Below are positions 1-11,662 of a stretch of 64,000 bases of DNA, piece after piece. This DNA is from Pseudomonas parasichuanensis (lineage in GTDB: Bacteria; Pseudomonadota; Gammaproteobacteria; Pseudomonadales; Pseudomonadaceae). Every line of letters begins with the position of its first letter. Positions within the stretch are counted from its first letter, which is position 1. Location: contig NZ_BQHO01000027.1 of the NCBI RefSeq assembly GCF_021601385.1, forward strand, positions 28,212 through 92,211, given 5' to 3'. The notes beneath the pieces were generated by a model. It was given only the letters and a program-made list of their open reading frames with translations. It ran no database searches and was not told the origin of the DNA. Both the position numbers and the translations under genes were made by a program.

Positions 1-620
1 GGGGACTGCTCCTGGCTTACAGCCTGCTCAGCGGGTGCTTCCTGGCCTTCTGCCGCCGCGCGGCGCTCGGCGCGCTGGGTACGGAAGCGGCGGCGCAGCC
101 AGAGCACCAAGCCCAGGCCCAGCAGGGCGCCGAGCACCCATAGCTCGTACTTCTTGATGCTGCCCAGCATGCCTTCGAGGATGGCGCCGAAGTGGTAGGC
201 GGCCAGCCCGAGGGCCAGGGCCCAGACGGCGGCGCCGATACCGTTGAGCAGCAGGTAGCGGCGTGGCGGGTAGCCGGACAGGCCGATGGCCACCGGCATC
301 ACCGTGCGCAGGCCGTAGACGAAGCGGAAACTCAGGACCCAGAGGTCGGGGTGGCGGCGGATGTGTTCCAGCGCCCGGTCACCCATGGCCTGCCAGCGCG
401 GTTTGCGGGCGAGGATCTTGCGCCCGTGGCGGCGGCCCATGAAGTACCACAGTTGGTCGCCCGCATAGCTGCCGCAGAACGCCACCAGCACCACGAGCTT
501 GATGTCCATGTATTCGCGGAACGCCAGAAAACCTGCGAGCACGAGGATAGTCTCGCCTTCGAAGAACGTGCCGAGAAACAGGGCGAAATAGCCGAAATCG
601 TTCAGGAATTGTTGAAGCAT
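1..620 (-). CDS. DedA family inner-membrane protein (3' end beyond the window)
   Basis: The reverse strand reads without a stop from an ATG at 620 to the window edge, about 206 residues. The N-terminus (MLQQFLNDFGYFALFLGTFF) is hydrophobic. Typical DedA/SNARE-associated features follow: FFEGETIL, a GDQLWYFMGRRHG block near residue 55 and an FRFVYGLRT block near residue 98, then two more hydrophobic stretches and a basic tail rich in Arg, Ala and Glu. DedA proteins are polytopic membrane proteins linked to lipid-carrier recycling and membrane-potential homeostasis; the substrate here is unknown. It is divergent from hemB. The family call is strong and the specific role is not determined. Confidence 0.85.
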   Translation of the reverse strand, partial: MLQQFLNDFGYFALFLGTFFEGETILVLAGFLAFREYMDIKLVVLVAFCGSYAGDQLWYFMGRRHGRKILARKPRWQAMGDRALEHIRRHPDLWVLSFRFVYGLRTVMPVAIGLSGYPPRRYLLLNGIGAAVWALALGLAAYHFGAILEGMLGSIKKYELWVLGALLGLGLVLWLRRRFRTQRAERRAAAEGQEAPAEQAVSQEQS

Positions 621-702
621 TTTCTGACGTGCTGGCGAAATGAACGCGCAGCCTACCCCTTCGTGCTCGTTCGGGAAAGTGTCCAAATGTGTCTCGACGT
701 GA

Positions 703-1839
<1,137 letters not shown>

Positions 1840-1859
1840 CGCCCTCACAGGAATCTCAG

Positions 1860-4103
1860 ATGAATAACGAAGTGCTCACACCTGTCGCGATCAAGGATGC
1901 CCAGGCCGTGCCCGAAGAGATGGTGCAGACCCCGCCCGACCTGCCAGCGGCAGCAGAGGCCGAGCCTGCGCCCGTGGTCGAGGCCGTGGCCCCCGCGCCG
2001 GCGCCGGCCCCGGCGATCGCCGTGCCGAGCCTGGACGACAGCAGCCTGTACATTCATCGCGAGCTTTCCCAGCTGCAGTTCAATATCCGCGTGCTGGAGC
2101 AGGCGCTGGATGAGTCGTACCCGCTGCTCGAGCGGCTGAAGTTCCTGCTGATCTTCTCCAGCAACCTGGACGAGTTCTTCGAGATCCGCGTGGCGGGCCT
2201 GAAGAAGCAGATCAACTTCGCCCGTGAGCAGGCGGGCGCCGACGGCCTGCAGCCGCACCAGGCGCTGGCACGGATCAGCGAGCTGGTGCATTTCGAAGTG
2301 GAGCGCCAGTACGCGATCCTCAACGACGTGCTGCTGCCAGAGCTGGAAAAACACCAGATCCGCTTCATCCGCCGCCGCTACTGGACGCCCAAGCTCAAGG
2401 CCTGGGTGCGCCGCTACTTCCGCGACGAGATCGCCCCGATCATCACCCCGATCGGCCTCGACCCGACCCACCCGTTCCCGCTGCTGGTGAACAAGAGCCT
2501 GAACTTCATCGTCGAGCTCGAAGGGGTCGATGCCTTCGGCCGCGACTCGGGCCTTGCGATCATCCCGGCGCCGCGCCTGCTGCCGCGGGTGATCCGCGTG
2601 CCGGAAGAGGTCGGGGGTGCTGGCGACAACTATGTGTTCCTGTCGTCGATGATCCACGCCCACGCCGATGACCTGTTCCAGGGCATGAAGGTCAAGGGCT
2701 GCTACCAGTTCCGCCTGACCCGTAACGCCGACCTTGCGCTGGACTCCGAAGAGGTCGACGACCTGGCCCGTGCCCTGCGCGGCGAGCTGTTCTCGCGCCG
2801 TTATGGCGATGCGGTACGCCTGGAGGTGGCCGACACCTGCCCGAAACACCTGTCCGACTACCTGCTCAAGCAGTTCAGCCTGAGCGAGAGCGAGCTGTAC
2901 CAGGTCAACGGCCCGGTCAACCTGACCCGCCTGTTCAGCATCACCGGCCTCGACAGCCACCCGGAGCTGCAGTACACGCCGTTCACCCCGGCGATCCCCA
3001 AGCTGCTGGTGAATGCCGACAACATCTTCAGCGTGATCGGCAAGCAGGACATCCTGCTGATGCACCCGTTCGAGTCGTTCACCCCGGTGATCGACCTGTT
3101 GCGCCAGGCCGCCAAGGACCCGCACGTGCTTGCCGTGCGCCAGACCCTGTACCGTTCGGGCGCCAACTCGGAGATTGTCGACGCCCTGGTGGACGCGGCG
3201 CGTAACGGCAAGGAAGTCACGGCGGTGATCGAATTGCGCGCACGCTTCGACGAAGAGTCCAACCTGCAGATGGCCAGCCGCCTGCAGGCCGCCGGCGCGG
3301 TGGTGATCTACGGGGTGGTGGGCTTCAAGACCCACGCCAAGATGATGCTGATCCTGCGCCGCGAGCAGGGTGAGATCGTGCGTTATGCGCACCTGGGCAC
3401 CGGCAACTACCACGCCGGCAACGCCCGCCTGTACACCGACTACAGCCTGCTGACCTCCGACGACGCCCTCACCGAGGACGTCGGCAAACTGTTCAGCCAG
3501 CTGATCGGCATGGGCAAGACCCTGCGCATGAAGAAGCTGTTGCACGCGCCGTTCACCCTGAAGAAGGGCATGCTCGACATGATTGCCCGGGAGACCCAGT
3601 TCGCCCTGGACGGCAAGCCTGCGCACATCATCGCCAAGTTCAACTCGCTGACCGACGCCAAGATCATCAAGGCGCTGTACAAGGCCAGCCAGTCGGGCGT
3701 GCGCATCGACCTGGTGGTGCGTGGCATGTGCTGCCTGCGCCCGGGCATCCCGGGGGTGTCGCACAACATCCACGTGCGCTCGATCATCGGCCGCTTCCTC
3801 GAGCACACCCGGGTGTTCTACTTCCTCAATGGCGGCGAGGAGCAGATCTACCTGTCCAGTGCCGACTGGATGGAGCGCAACCTCGACAAGCGTGTGGAGA
3901 CCTGCTTCCCGGTGGAAGGCAAGAAATTGCTGCTGCGGGTGAAGAAGGAGCTGGAAGGCTACCTGACCGACAACACCCAGGCCTGGACCCTGCAGCCGGA
4001 CGGGCGCTACGTGCGCAGTTCGCCGACCGGCAACCAGAACCCGCGCAGTGCCCAGGCGACGTTGCTGGAGCGGTTGAGCAACCCGGTGTTGAACGTACGC
4101 TAG
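1860..4103 (+). CDS. ppk: polyphosphate kinase
   Basis: Ppk1 reversibly transfers the ATP gamma-phosphate to inorganic polyphosphate. The product is 747 residues. The first ~58 are an Ala/Pro/Glu-rich extension before the conserved core start [12 protein letters not shown]. The phospholipase-D-like active site is seen as FKTHAKMML (H492, K494), followed by [18 protein letters not shown] and, in the C-terminal half, [14 protein letters not shown] and [18 protein letters not shown] precedes the ATG by 7 nt. The gene is convergent with ppx, the enzyme that degrades its product, a pairing usual in Pseudomonas (in many enterics the two are in one operon). Confidence 0.97.
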   Translation: MNNEVLTPVAIKDAQAVPEEMVQTPPDLPAAAEAEPAPVVEAVAPAPAPAPAIAVPSLDDSSLYIHRELSQLQFNIRVLEQALDESYPLLERLKFLLIFSSNLDEFFEIRVAGLKKQINFAREQAGADGLQPHQALARISELVHFEVERQYAILNDVLLPELEKHQIRFIRRRYWTPKLKAWVRRYFRDEIAPIITPIGLDPTHPFPLLVNKSLNFIVELEGVDAFGRDSGLAIIPAPRLLPRVIRVPEEVGGAGDNYVFLSSMIHAHADDLFQGMKVKGCYQFRLTRNADLALDSEEVDDLARALRGELFSRRYGDAVRLEVADTCPKHLSDYLLKQFSLSESELYQVNGPVNLTRLFSITGLDSHPELQYTPFTPAIPKLLVNADNIFSVIGKQDILLMHPFESFTPVIDLLRQAAKDPHVLAVRQTLYRSGANSEIVDALVDAARNGKEVTAVIELRARFDEESNLQMASRLQAAGAVVIYGVVGFKTHAKMMLILRREQGEIVRYAHLGTGNYHAGNARLYTDYSLLTSDDALTEDVGKLFSQLIGMGKTLRMKKLLHAPFTLKKGMLDMIARETQFALDGKPAHIIAKFNSLTDAKIIKALYKASQSGVRIDLVVRGMCCLRPGIPGVSHNIHVRSIIGRFLEHTRVFYFLNGGEEQIYLSSADWMERNLDKRVETCFPVEGKKLLLRVKKELEGYLTDNTQAWTLQPDGRYVRSSPTGNQNPRSAQATLLERLSNPVLNVR

Positions 4104-4124
4104 GTGTGATGGCGAGCCGCTTCC

Positions 4125-4213
4125 CCTGTGGGAGCGGCTTCAGCCGCGAAGCAGGCGACGCGATGGATGGCACCGGCTACGCCGGTGTTCGCGCCTAAAG
4201 CCGCTCCCACATG
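4125..4213. repeat. paired REP element between ppk and ppx
   Basis: Two inverted REP units of the GTGGGAGCGGCTTcAGCCGCGAA type. The left unit spans about 4125-4150 and the right unit (reverse complement, with small differences) about 4188-4213. It lies in the 240-bp convergent gap between ppk and ppx, where it could also work as a bidirectional terminator. The rest of the gap shows no gene. Confidence 0.85.
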
Positions 4214-4343
4214 GATCGCGCCATCTTCGAGGCCTGTGCTGTTCCTGTGGGCGCTTCGGTTCGCCGCTGCGACTTGCCAGCGATGAGGCCAATGCAAGCA
4301 ACACAAGACAGTTGCTCCCACAGGTCCCTGCTACACCAGGCTT

Positions 4344-5846
4344 TCAACGTACGCTAAGAACGAACCCAACCCGAGCCAGCCACTCCGCCTCGTTGGCGAA
4401 GTCGGCCTGGGTCAGTTGGTTCTGCTCCAGCCAATCGTTAGGGAACACCACCTCAAGGCTGTTCTCCCCGGCCTGCAGCTCCACCTTGGGCATCTGCTGG
4501 GTGCCGCGGATGTGGTGGAACAGGATGGCGAAGCGCAGCAGCACGCACAGGCGAATCAGCTTGACGCCTTCGTCGCCGAATTCGGCGAACTTGTCCTTGG
4601 GGATGTTGCGGCGGTGGCCACGCACCAGCAGGGCCATCATCTGCTGGTCCTCGCGGGAGAAGCCCGCCAGGTCGGAATGCTCGATCAGGTAGGCGCCGTG
4701 CTTGTGGTAGTGGTAGTGGGCGATGTCCAGCCCCACTTCGTGCACTTTCGCCGCCCAGCCCAGCAGATCGCGCCAATTACCCTCTTCAAGGTCCCATGCC
4801 GCAGCCACCTGGTCGAAGGCGTGCAGCGCCTTGCGCTCGACGCGCGCGGCCTGGCCCTGGTCGACGTGGTAGCGCTCCATCAGCGAGTTCAGGGTGCGTT
4901 CGCGCACGTCTTCATGGTGGTGGCGGCCCAGCAGGTCGAACAGCACGCCTTCACGCAGGGCGCCGTCGCAGTGGTCCATGCGCGCCAGCTCCAGGGCGTC
5001 GAAGATCGCTTCGAGGATCGCCAGGCCAGCCGGGAAGATCGCCCGGCGGTCGGGCTTGACCCCTTCGAAGTCGATCTTGTCGGTTTCGCCCAGCTTGAAC
5101 AGTTTGCGCTTGACCCAGGCCAGGCCCTCGGCGTTGACCTCGCCGTTGCCCAGGCCGCCGGCCTTGATCGCCGCGCCGATGGCACGGATGGTGCCGGACG
5201 AGCCGATGGCTTCGTCCCAGGTCAGGCGGTGCAGGGCGTTCTCGATGCTCATCAGCTCCAGGCGCGCGGCGGTGTAGGCCTGGGCATAGCGCGCCGGGGT
5301 GACCTTGCCATCGCGGAAGTAGCGCTGGGTGAAGCTCACGCAGCCCATCTGCAGGCTTTCGCGCAGCAGTGGCTCGAAGCGCTGGCCGATGATGAACTCG
5401 GTGCTGCCGCCGCCGATGTCGGCGACCAGGCGCTTGCCGGGGGTGTCGGCGAGGGTGTGGGAAACCCCCAGGTAGATCAGTCGCGCTTCTTCACGGCCGG
5501 AGATGACCTCGACCGGGTGGCCGAGAATGGCTTCGGCGCGCAGGATGAATTCATTGCGGTTACGCGCTTCGCGCAAGGCGTTGGTGCCGACGATGCGCAC
5601 CGCGCCGGCCGGCATGCCGTTGATCAGCTGGGCGAAGCGTTTGAGACACTCCAGGCCCCGTTGCATGGCTTCTTCGCTGAGCTTGCGCTCCTCGTCGATG
5701 CCGGCAGCGAGCTGAACCTTTTCCCCGAGCCGCTCAAGAATGCGGATTTCCGTGTGATGGGCCTTGGCCACGACCATATGGAAGCTGTTGGAGCCCAGGT
5801 CGATGGCGGCGATCAGAGACAGGTTCTTCGCGGTGGTATGCGGCAT
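4344..5846 (-). CDS. ppx: exopolyphosphatase (Ppx/GppA family)
   Basis: Ppx hydrolyses terminal phosphates of polyphosphate; relatives also hydrolyse pppGpp. From ATG 5846 the product is 500 residues, matching the ~500 of Pseudomonas Ppx; the much longer open frame upstream of it runs through the trxA promoter and gene and is not family-like. The sugar-kinase/Hsp70-fold phosphate loops are visible: [14 protein letters not shown] near residue 12 and [14 protein letters not shown] near residue 150. The C-terminal half resembles an HD-type helical domain ([18 protein letters not shown]). It is convergent with ppk and divergent from trxA. Confidence 0.95.
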   Translation of the reverse strand: MPHTTAKNLSLIAAIDLGSNSFHMVVAKAHHTEIRILERLGEKVQLAAGIDEERKLSEEAMQRGLECLKRFAQLINGMPAGAVRIVGTNALREARNRNEFILRAEAILGHPVEVISGREEARLIYLGVSHTLADTPGKRLVADIGGGSTEFIIGQRFEPLLRESLQMGCVSFTQRYFRDGKVTPARYAQAYTAARLELMSIENALHRLTWDEAIGSSGTIRAIGAAIKAGGLGNGEVNAEGLAWVKRKLFKLGETDKIDFEGVKPDRRAIFPAGLAILEAIFDALELARMDHCDGALREGVLFDLLGRHHHEDVRERTLNSLMERYHVDQGQAARVERKALHAFDQVAAAWDLEEGNWRDLLGWAAKVHEVGLDIAHYHYHKHGAYLIEHSDLAGFSREDQQMMALLVRGHRRNIPKDKFAEFGDEGVKLIRLCVLLRFAILFHHIRGTQQMPKVELQAGENSLEVVFPNDWLEQNQLTQADFANEAEWLARVGFVLSVR

Positions 5847-6024
5847 GGTCTGGGGGTTCTCGGTCGTTAACCTGGCAATCGTGCCACGATCGTGGCCATC
5901 CGCCAACGCGCAGCACTGCAAGGCTTTGATGCATGGCAATGTGATAGCGATGTTATGACGGCGATATGACAGTTTCGATTCGTGGGGTCTTGCACAACTA
6001 TAGATACAGTCAATCGTCCGTGGC

Positions 6025-6053
6025 TTCCTGTAGCCAGCCGGTGCCGCTATCAT
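6025..6053 (+). promoter_or_regulatory. candidate trxA promoter
   Basis: TTCCTG (6025-6030) and TATCAT (6048-6053) are spaced exactly 17 bp and end 36 bp before the trxA start, a fair sigma70 match seen by eye only. Confidence 0.45.
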
Positions 6054-6089
6054 GGGCCACGTTTTTTTGCTTACGACCTGGAGATATCC

Positions 6090-6419
6090 ATGAGCAGCGA
6101 TCTGATCAAACACGTCACCGATGCCACCTTCGACGCCGAAGTACTGCAGGCTCAAGGCCCGGTGCTGGTGGACTACTGGGCTGAATGGTGCGGCCCATGC
6201 AAGATGATCGCGCCCGTGCTGGACGACATCGCCTCCACCTACGAAGGCAAGCTGACCGTCGCCAAGCTGAACATCGACGACAACCAGGAAACCCCGGCCA
6301 AGCACGGCGTGCGCGGTATCCCGACGCTGATGCTGTTCAAGAACGGCAACGTCGAAGCCACCAAGGTCGGCGCCCTGTCCAAATCGCAGCTGGCCGCGTT
6401 CCTCGACGCCCACCTGTGA
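6090..6419 (+). CDS. trxA: thioredoxin 1
   Basis: Cytosolic dithiol-disulfide oxidoreductase of 109 residues. The active site WCGPC occupies residues 33-37, and the cis-proline loop is in [15 protein letters not shown] site (6080-6083) precedes the ATG; the frame is open further upstream, but that part lacks a ribosome binding site and covers the promoter. The gene is monocistronic, with its own promoter candidate and a strong terminator directly after the stop. The position between ppx and rho is conserved in Pseudomonas. Confidence 0.97.
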   Translation: MSSDLIKHVTDATFDAEVLQAQGPVLVDYWAEWCGPCKMIAPVLDDIASTYEGKLTVAKLNIDDNQETPAKHGVRGIPTLMLFKNGNVEATKVGALSKSQLAAFLDAHL

Positions 6420-6423
6420 TGTG

Positions 6424-6454
6424 AAAAAGCCCCGCAAATGCGGGGCTTTTTTTT
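6424..6454 (+). terminator. Rho-independent terminator of trxA
   Basis: AGCCCCGC (6428-6435), loop AAAT and GCGGGGCT (6440-6447) form an 8-bp GC-rich stem followed by a run of T, with A residues on the 5' side. It begins 9 nt after the trxA stop. Confidence 0.93.
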
Positions 6455-6475
6455 GCTCGTGAGGGCGGCGCGAGT

Positions 6476-6552
6476 CCTGTGGGAGCGGGTTTACCCGCGA
6501 ATGCGCAGGTGAGTCCGGGGCCGTCTTCGCGGGTAAACCCGCTCCAACAAGG
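6476..6552. repeat. paired REP element, trxA-rho gap
   Basis: Inverted units of the GGGAGCGGGTTTACCCGCGA type at about 6476-6502 and 6530-6552, with one mismatch near the right end (CTCCAACA). The remaining ~200 bp before rho (6553-6757) holds no gene longer than the mini-ORF at 6738 and is presumably the rho promoter and leader. Confidence 0.85.
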
Positions 6553-6737
6553 TTCGATTTCCACAGGCAAGACCACTAGACGTCGAAAAAAGCAAGTGTT
6601 ACATTCGGCCTCGCACTGCTTCTTTCAGTGCCCTCTGCACGCCGTCGCCGAAGCATCCCAATTCGAATCAGTACGCGATCCTGTCGCCATCTAGCGGCGC
6701 GGCCTCATTAAGCCAAAGCTTAACTCTCCCTTCTTAC

Positions 6738-6757
6738 ATGATTACGTCACTCCCCTT

Positions 6758-6761
<4 letters not shown>
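6738..6761 (+). other. possible 7-codon leader ORF overlapping the rho start
   Basis: An ATG at 6738 opens a frame MITSLPL whose TGA stop (6759-6761) overlaps the rho start codon in an ATGA junction. Neither this frame nor rho has an obvious Shine-Dalgarno sequence; the upstream bases are pyrimidine-rich. Translational coupling is an inference only. Confidence 0.3.
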
Positions 6762-8017
<1,256 letters not shown>

Positions 8018-8054
8018 GCGTTTCAGGCCGGCATTGATTGGGGCTGCTTCGCAG

Positions 8055-8126
8055 CCCATCGCGGCACAAGGCCGCTCCTACAGGATTATGCATTCCCCTG
8101 TAGGAGCGGCCTTGTGCCGCGATGGG
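8055..8126. repeat. perfect inverted REP pair, rho-ubiD gap
   Basis: Two 30-nt arms, 8055-8084 and 8097-8126, are exact reverse complements around a 12-nt spacer. Each carries a unit of the TAGGAGCGGCCTTGTGCCGC family. It begins 37 bp after the rho stop and may act as a transcript end or a stabilising structure. Confidence 0.92.
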
Positions 8127-8221
8127 TCGCAAAGCGGCCCCAAGTCATTTTTGGCCTTTACCCCGCCAACGGCGCTACACTCTGCCCTCCGACCGACACG
8201 CCCCCCACACGAGGCCCTTGC

Positions 8222-9688
8222 ATGCAGTATCGCGATTTGCGCGACTTCATCCGTGGCCTGGAACAGCGCGGTGAACTCAAGCGCATCCAGGTTCCCATCT
8301 CCCCTGTCCTGGAAATGACCGAAGTCTGCGACCGCACCCTGCGCGCCAAGGGCCCGGCATTGCTGTTCGAAAAGCCCACCGGCTTCGATATCCCGGTACT
8401 GGGCAACCTGTTCGGCACCCCCGAGCGCGTGGCCATGGGCATGGGCGCCGAGTCGGTCAGCGAACTGCGCGAGATCGGCAAGCTGCTGGCGTTCCTCAAG
8501 GAGCCCGAGCCGCCGAAGGGCCTGAAGGACGCCTGGTCGAAACTGCCGATCTTCAAGAAGGTCGTGTCGATGGCGCCAAAGGTGGTCAAGGATGCTGTGT
8601 GCCAGGAGGTGGTGGTCGAGGGCGATGACGTCGACCTCGGGCAGCTGCCGATCCAGCACTGCTGGCCTGGCGACGTGGCGCCACTGATCACCTGGGGCCT
8701 GACCGTCACCCGCGGCCCCAACAAGGACCGGCAGAACCTCGGTATCTATCGCCAGCAGGTGATCGGCCGCAACAAGGTCATCATGCGCTGGCTGAGCCAC
8801 CGCGGCGGTGCCCTGGACTACCGCGAGTGGTGCGAGAAGCACCCCGGCCAACCCTTCCCGGTGGCCGTGGCCCTGGGGGCGGACCCTGCGACCATCCTCG
8901 GGGCCGTGACCCCGGTCCCGGACACCCTGTCCGAATACGCCTTCGCCGGCCTGCTGCGTGGCAACCGCACCGAGTTGGTGAAATGCCGTGGCAGCGACCT
9001 GCAGGTGCCGGCCACCGCCGAGATCATCCTCGAAGGTGTGATCCACCCGGGTGAAATGGCCCCGGAAGGCCCGTACGGCGACCACACCGGTTACTACAAC
9101 GAGGTGGACAGCTTCCCGGTGTTCACCGTCGAGCGCATCACCCATCGGCAAAAACCGATCTACCACAGCACCTACACCGGCCGGCCACCGGATGAACCGG
9201 CGATCCTCGGCGTGGCGCTGAACGAAGTGTTCGTGCCGATCCTGCAGAAGCAGTTCCCCGAGATCACCGACTTCTACCTGCCGCCGGAAGGTTGCTCGTA
9301 CCGCATGGCGGTGGTGACCATGAAAAAGCAGTACCCCGGCCACGCCAAGCGCGTGATGCTGGGTGTCTGGTCGTTCCTGCGACAGTTCATGTACACCAAG
9401 TTCGTTATTGTCACCGACGACGATATCAACGCCCGCGACTGGAACGATGTGATCTGGGCCATCACCACGCGCATGGACCCCAAGCGTGATACGGTGATGA
9501 TTGACAACACCCCCATCGACTACCTCGACTTCGCGTCGCCGGTGTCGGGGCTGGGGTCGAAGATGGGCCTGGATGCCACGCACAAATGGCCGGGCGAGAC
9601 TACACGCGAATGGGGCCGGGTCATCGTCAAGGACGAGGCCGTCACCCGCCGTATCGATGAGCTGTGGGATCAGTTGGGAATAGATTGA
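8222..9688 (+). CDS. ubiD: 4-hydroxy-3-polyprenylbenzoate decarboxylase
   Basis: UbiD removes the carboxyl group from 4-hydroxy-3-polyprenylbenzoate in ubiquinone synthesis, using prenylated FMN made by a UbiX partner (not in this window). From ATG 8222 the product is 488 residues, close to the 497 of E. coli; an in-frame extension upstream lies inside the REP element. Recognisable blocks are [10 protein letters not shown] at the N-terminus, [20 protein letters not shown] mid-protein and [12 protein letters not shown] with acidic active-site residues. Its stop overlaps the start of the next gene (TGATG), so the two are probably translationally coupled. Confidence 0.95.
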   Translation: MQYRDLRDFIRGLEQRGELKRIQVPISPVLEMTEVCDRTLRAKGPALLFEKPTGFDIPVLGNLFGTPERVAMGMGAESVSELREIGKLLAFLKEPEPPKGLKDAWSKLPIFKKVVSMAPKVVKDAVCQEVVVEGDDVDLGQLPIQHCWPGDVAPLITWGLTVTRGPNKDRQNLGIYRQQVIGRNKVIMRWLSHRGGALDYREWCEKHPGQPFPVAVALGADPATILGAVTPVPDTLSEYAFAGLLRGNRTELVKCRGSDLQVPATAEIILEGVIHPGEMAPEGPYGDHTGYYNEVDSFPVFTVERITHRQKPIYHSTYTGRPPDEPAILGVALNEVFVPILQKQFPEITDFYLPPEGCSYRMAVVTMKKQYPGHAKRVMLGVWSFLRQFMYTKFVIVTDDDINARDWNDVIWAITTRMDPKRDTVMIDNTPIDYLDFASPVSGLGSKMGLDATHKWPGETTREWGRVIVKDEAVTRRIDELWDQLGID

Positions 9689-10656
9689 TGCAGGTAACCT
9701 TGCAGCCGTCCGGCGCGGTGCTGGCGGTGGAACCGGGCGAAAGGATTCTGGATGCGGCGCGGCGCCTGGGCTACGACTGCCCGAACAGCTGCCGTAACGG
9801 CAACTGCCATGTCTGCGCCGCGCTGTTGGTGGAAGGGCGTATCCGCCAGGAAGGCGTCATTCGCGATCACGGTGAGCTGTTCACCTGCATCGCCGAGCCG
9901 CTGGAGGACTGTGTCTTGCTGTGGGACGGTGTGCTGGCCCTGGGCGAGCTGCCGGTGCGCAAACTGGCTTGCACCGTCAGCGAGTGCGTCGACGTCGGCG
10001 GCGATGTCTGGCGCGTGCGCCTGCGCGCGCCGGCGGGCAAGCCGCCGCGCTACCACGCCGGGCAATACCTGATGATCGAGCGTGAAGGGGCGGACAAGGC
10101 CGCTTTCTCGCTGGCCTCTGCGCCCCATGGCGGGCGTGAGCTGGAGCTGCATGTGCTGGCCCGCGAAAGCAGCGCCGTGCAGTTGATCGAGCAGTTGCGC
10201 CGCAATGGCCTGGCGCGCATCGAGCTGCCCTTCGGTGATGCGCACCTGGCCGAACTGCCCGATGGCCCGTTGGTGCTGATTGCCGCCGGTACCGGCATGG
10301 GCCAGATGCACAGCCTGGTCGAGCACTGCCGCGCCCAGGGCTTCAAGCACCCGGTACACCTGTACTGGGGCGTGCGCCGGCCCGAGGACTTCTACCAGAT
10401 CGAACACTGGGCCGAGTGGGAGCGGCTGCCCAACCTGTTCCTGCACAAGGTAGTCAGTGACCTGTGCGGTTGGGAAGGGCGTTGCGGCCTGTTGCACGAA
10501 GCGGTCTGCGAAGACATCGGCGACCTCAATCAGGTGCACGTCTACGCCAGTGGCTCACCGAACATGGTCTACGCCACCCTCGATGCCCTGGTGGAAGCCG
10601 GCATGGACCCTCACCGCATGCGCGCCGACGTCTTCGCCTACGCGCCCCGTGGTTGA
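9688..10656 (+). CDS. [2Fe-2S] ferredoxin / FAD-NAD(P)H oxidoreductase fusion
   Basis: The product is 322 residues in two parts. Residues ~1-90 form a plant-type ferredoxin, with cluster ligands in CPNSCRNGNCHVC and a fourth Cys in LFTCIAEP. Residues ~100-322 form a ferredoxin-NADP reductase-like unit, with the flavin contact region RYHAGQYLMIE and the nucleotide loop AAGTGMGQMHSL. The layout matches the family often named CDP-6-deoxy-delta-3,4-glucoseen reductase (AscD/RfbI-like), a name carried by similarity rather than function. The overlap with ubiD suggests an electron-transfer role next to quinone synthesis; that link is inference. Confidence 0.85.
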   Translation: MQVTLQPSGAVLAVEPGERILDAARRLGYDCPNSCRNGNCHVCAALLVEGRIRQEGVIRDHGELFTCIAEPLEDCVLLWDGVLALGELPVRKLACTVSECVDVGGDVWRVRLRAPAGKPPRYHAGQYLMIEREGADKAAFSLASAPHGGRELELHVLARESSAVQLIEQLRRNGLARIELPFGDAHLAELPDGPLVLIAAGTGMGQMHSLVEHCRAQGFKHPVHLYWGVRRPEDFYQIEHWAEWERLPNLFLHKVVSDLCGWEGRCGLLHEAVCEDIGDLNQVHVYASGSPNMVYATLDALVEAGMDPHRMRADVFAYAPRG

Positions 10657-10942
10657 AGCACCAAGGCACGCCGCAAGGGCGTGCCATGTTTAATAACCAA
10701 CCTATTTAATTTCGGATATATAGCGGTAACTCTTGCCGTTGCCGAAAATAACTTTCGCTATACTCGTAATACTTGTTTCCGTTCGGCGGAATATTGAATG
10801 AAACTTCCTGTGCAGGCTTGAGTGCCAGGTGCATTTTGCCTTAGGTTGGCGGCAGGCCCAGTCGCACAGCTCCTGCGAAGGCACTGGTACAGGCAGCGCA
10901 CACCGCTTTTCGGTAGTTCACAGGGAATCATGGCGGCAGCTC
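10657..10942. other. 286-bp intergenic region with a hairpin and an A/T-rich promoter-like stretch
   Basis: A stem GGCACGCC (10665-10672) / GGCGTGCC (10678-10685) follows the reductase stop by 8 bp but has only a weak T-run, so it is at best a modest terminator. The next ~100 bp are A/T-rich, and TATACT at 10759-10764 resembles a -10 box without a correctly spaced -35. The rest, up to the next gene, may be its leader. No convincing ORF or known RNA was recognised. Confidence 0.5.
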
Positions 10943-11593
10943 ATGTCGACACTTGAAAGTTCGTCCTGGCAAATCTCCTATCCCCCGTCGCTCGACTTCG
11001 GGCAACAACTGACCCGCGAACAACTGCAGCACTCGATGCAGCAAACAATGGCTCAACACACGGGTGGCCCGGTGTGGCTGTTCGCCTATGGTTCGCTGAT
11101 CTGGCGCCCTGAGTGCAATTCGGTCGAGCGCCAGCGGGCGCGGGTGCATGGTTATCACCGTGGGCTTTACCTCTGGTCCCACGAGCATCGCGGCACCCCG
11201 GAATGCCCGGGGCTGGTGTTCGGCCTTGATCGGGGCGGTTCGTGCAGTGGTTTCGCCTACCGCCTGGACGAAGCCAACCTGGACGATTCGCTGATGGCCC
11301 TGTGGCAACGCGAGATGCCGTACCCGGCCTATCGCCCGCACTGGCTCAGTTGTCGGCTGAGTGACGGCAGCAAGGTGCAGGCCCTGGGTTTTGTGCTGGA
11401 AAGGCACCTGCCGTGCTATGCGGGCAACCTGCCGGACACCCTGTTGAGCCAGATCCTCGCCAGTGCCACAGGGCGCTATGGCACCACGCGCGAATATGTG
11501 GAGCAGACGCTCAATGCCCTGCGCAGCCACCAGATGCCGGATCGCAACCTGGAGGCGCGGTTCAGGCGCTGCCATAACCTGCGTGAGGTCTGA
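10943..11593 (+). CDS. ChaC-like gamma-glutamylcyclotransferase
   Basis: The product is 216 residues from ATG 10943 (MSTLESSSWQ). The frame stays open to 10829, but that extension does not look protein-like and has no better ribosome binding site. The substrate-binding loop WLFAYGSLIWRP near residue 50 is the hallmark of ChaC/GGCT proteins, followed by HGYHRGLYLWSHEHRG and a FGLDRGGSCSGFAYRL strand. ChaC enzymes release 5-oxoproline from gamma-glutamyl compounds, in characterised members from glutathione. It stands alone between ubiD-reductase and a convergent oxidoreductase. Confidence 0.85.
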   Translation: MSTLESSSWQISYPPSLDFGQQLTREQLQHSMQQTMAQHTGGPVWLFAYGSLIWRPECNSVERQRARVHGYHRGLYLWSHEHRGTPECPGLVFGLDRGGSCSGFAYRLDEANLDDSLMALWQREMPYPAYRPHWLSCRLSDGSKVQALGFVLERHLPCYAGNLPDTLLSQILASATGRYGTTREYVEQTLNALRSHQMPDRNLEARFRRCHNLREV

Positions 11594-11618
11594 TTCATAA
11601 GTTGGTCGTGCTGGCGCT

Positions 11619-11638
11619 TTCGCGGGTAAACCCGCGAA
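11619..11638. repeat. single REP-like hairpin in a convergent gap
   Basis: TTCGCGGGTAAACCCGCGAA is an almost fully self-complementary 20-mer, the core of the GCGGGTTTACCCGC REP family, present here as a single unit between two convergent genes 69 bp apart. It may double as a bidirectional terminator. Confidence 0.7.
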
Positions 11639-11662
11639 GATGCGAGCAGGGTTTCAGCAACC

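Noticed and set aside
6553-6757. Structured RNA in the rho leader
   Set aside because: No strong stem or known motif visible by eye beyond the mini-ORF.
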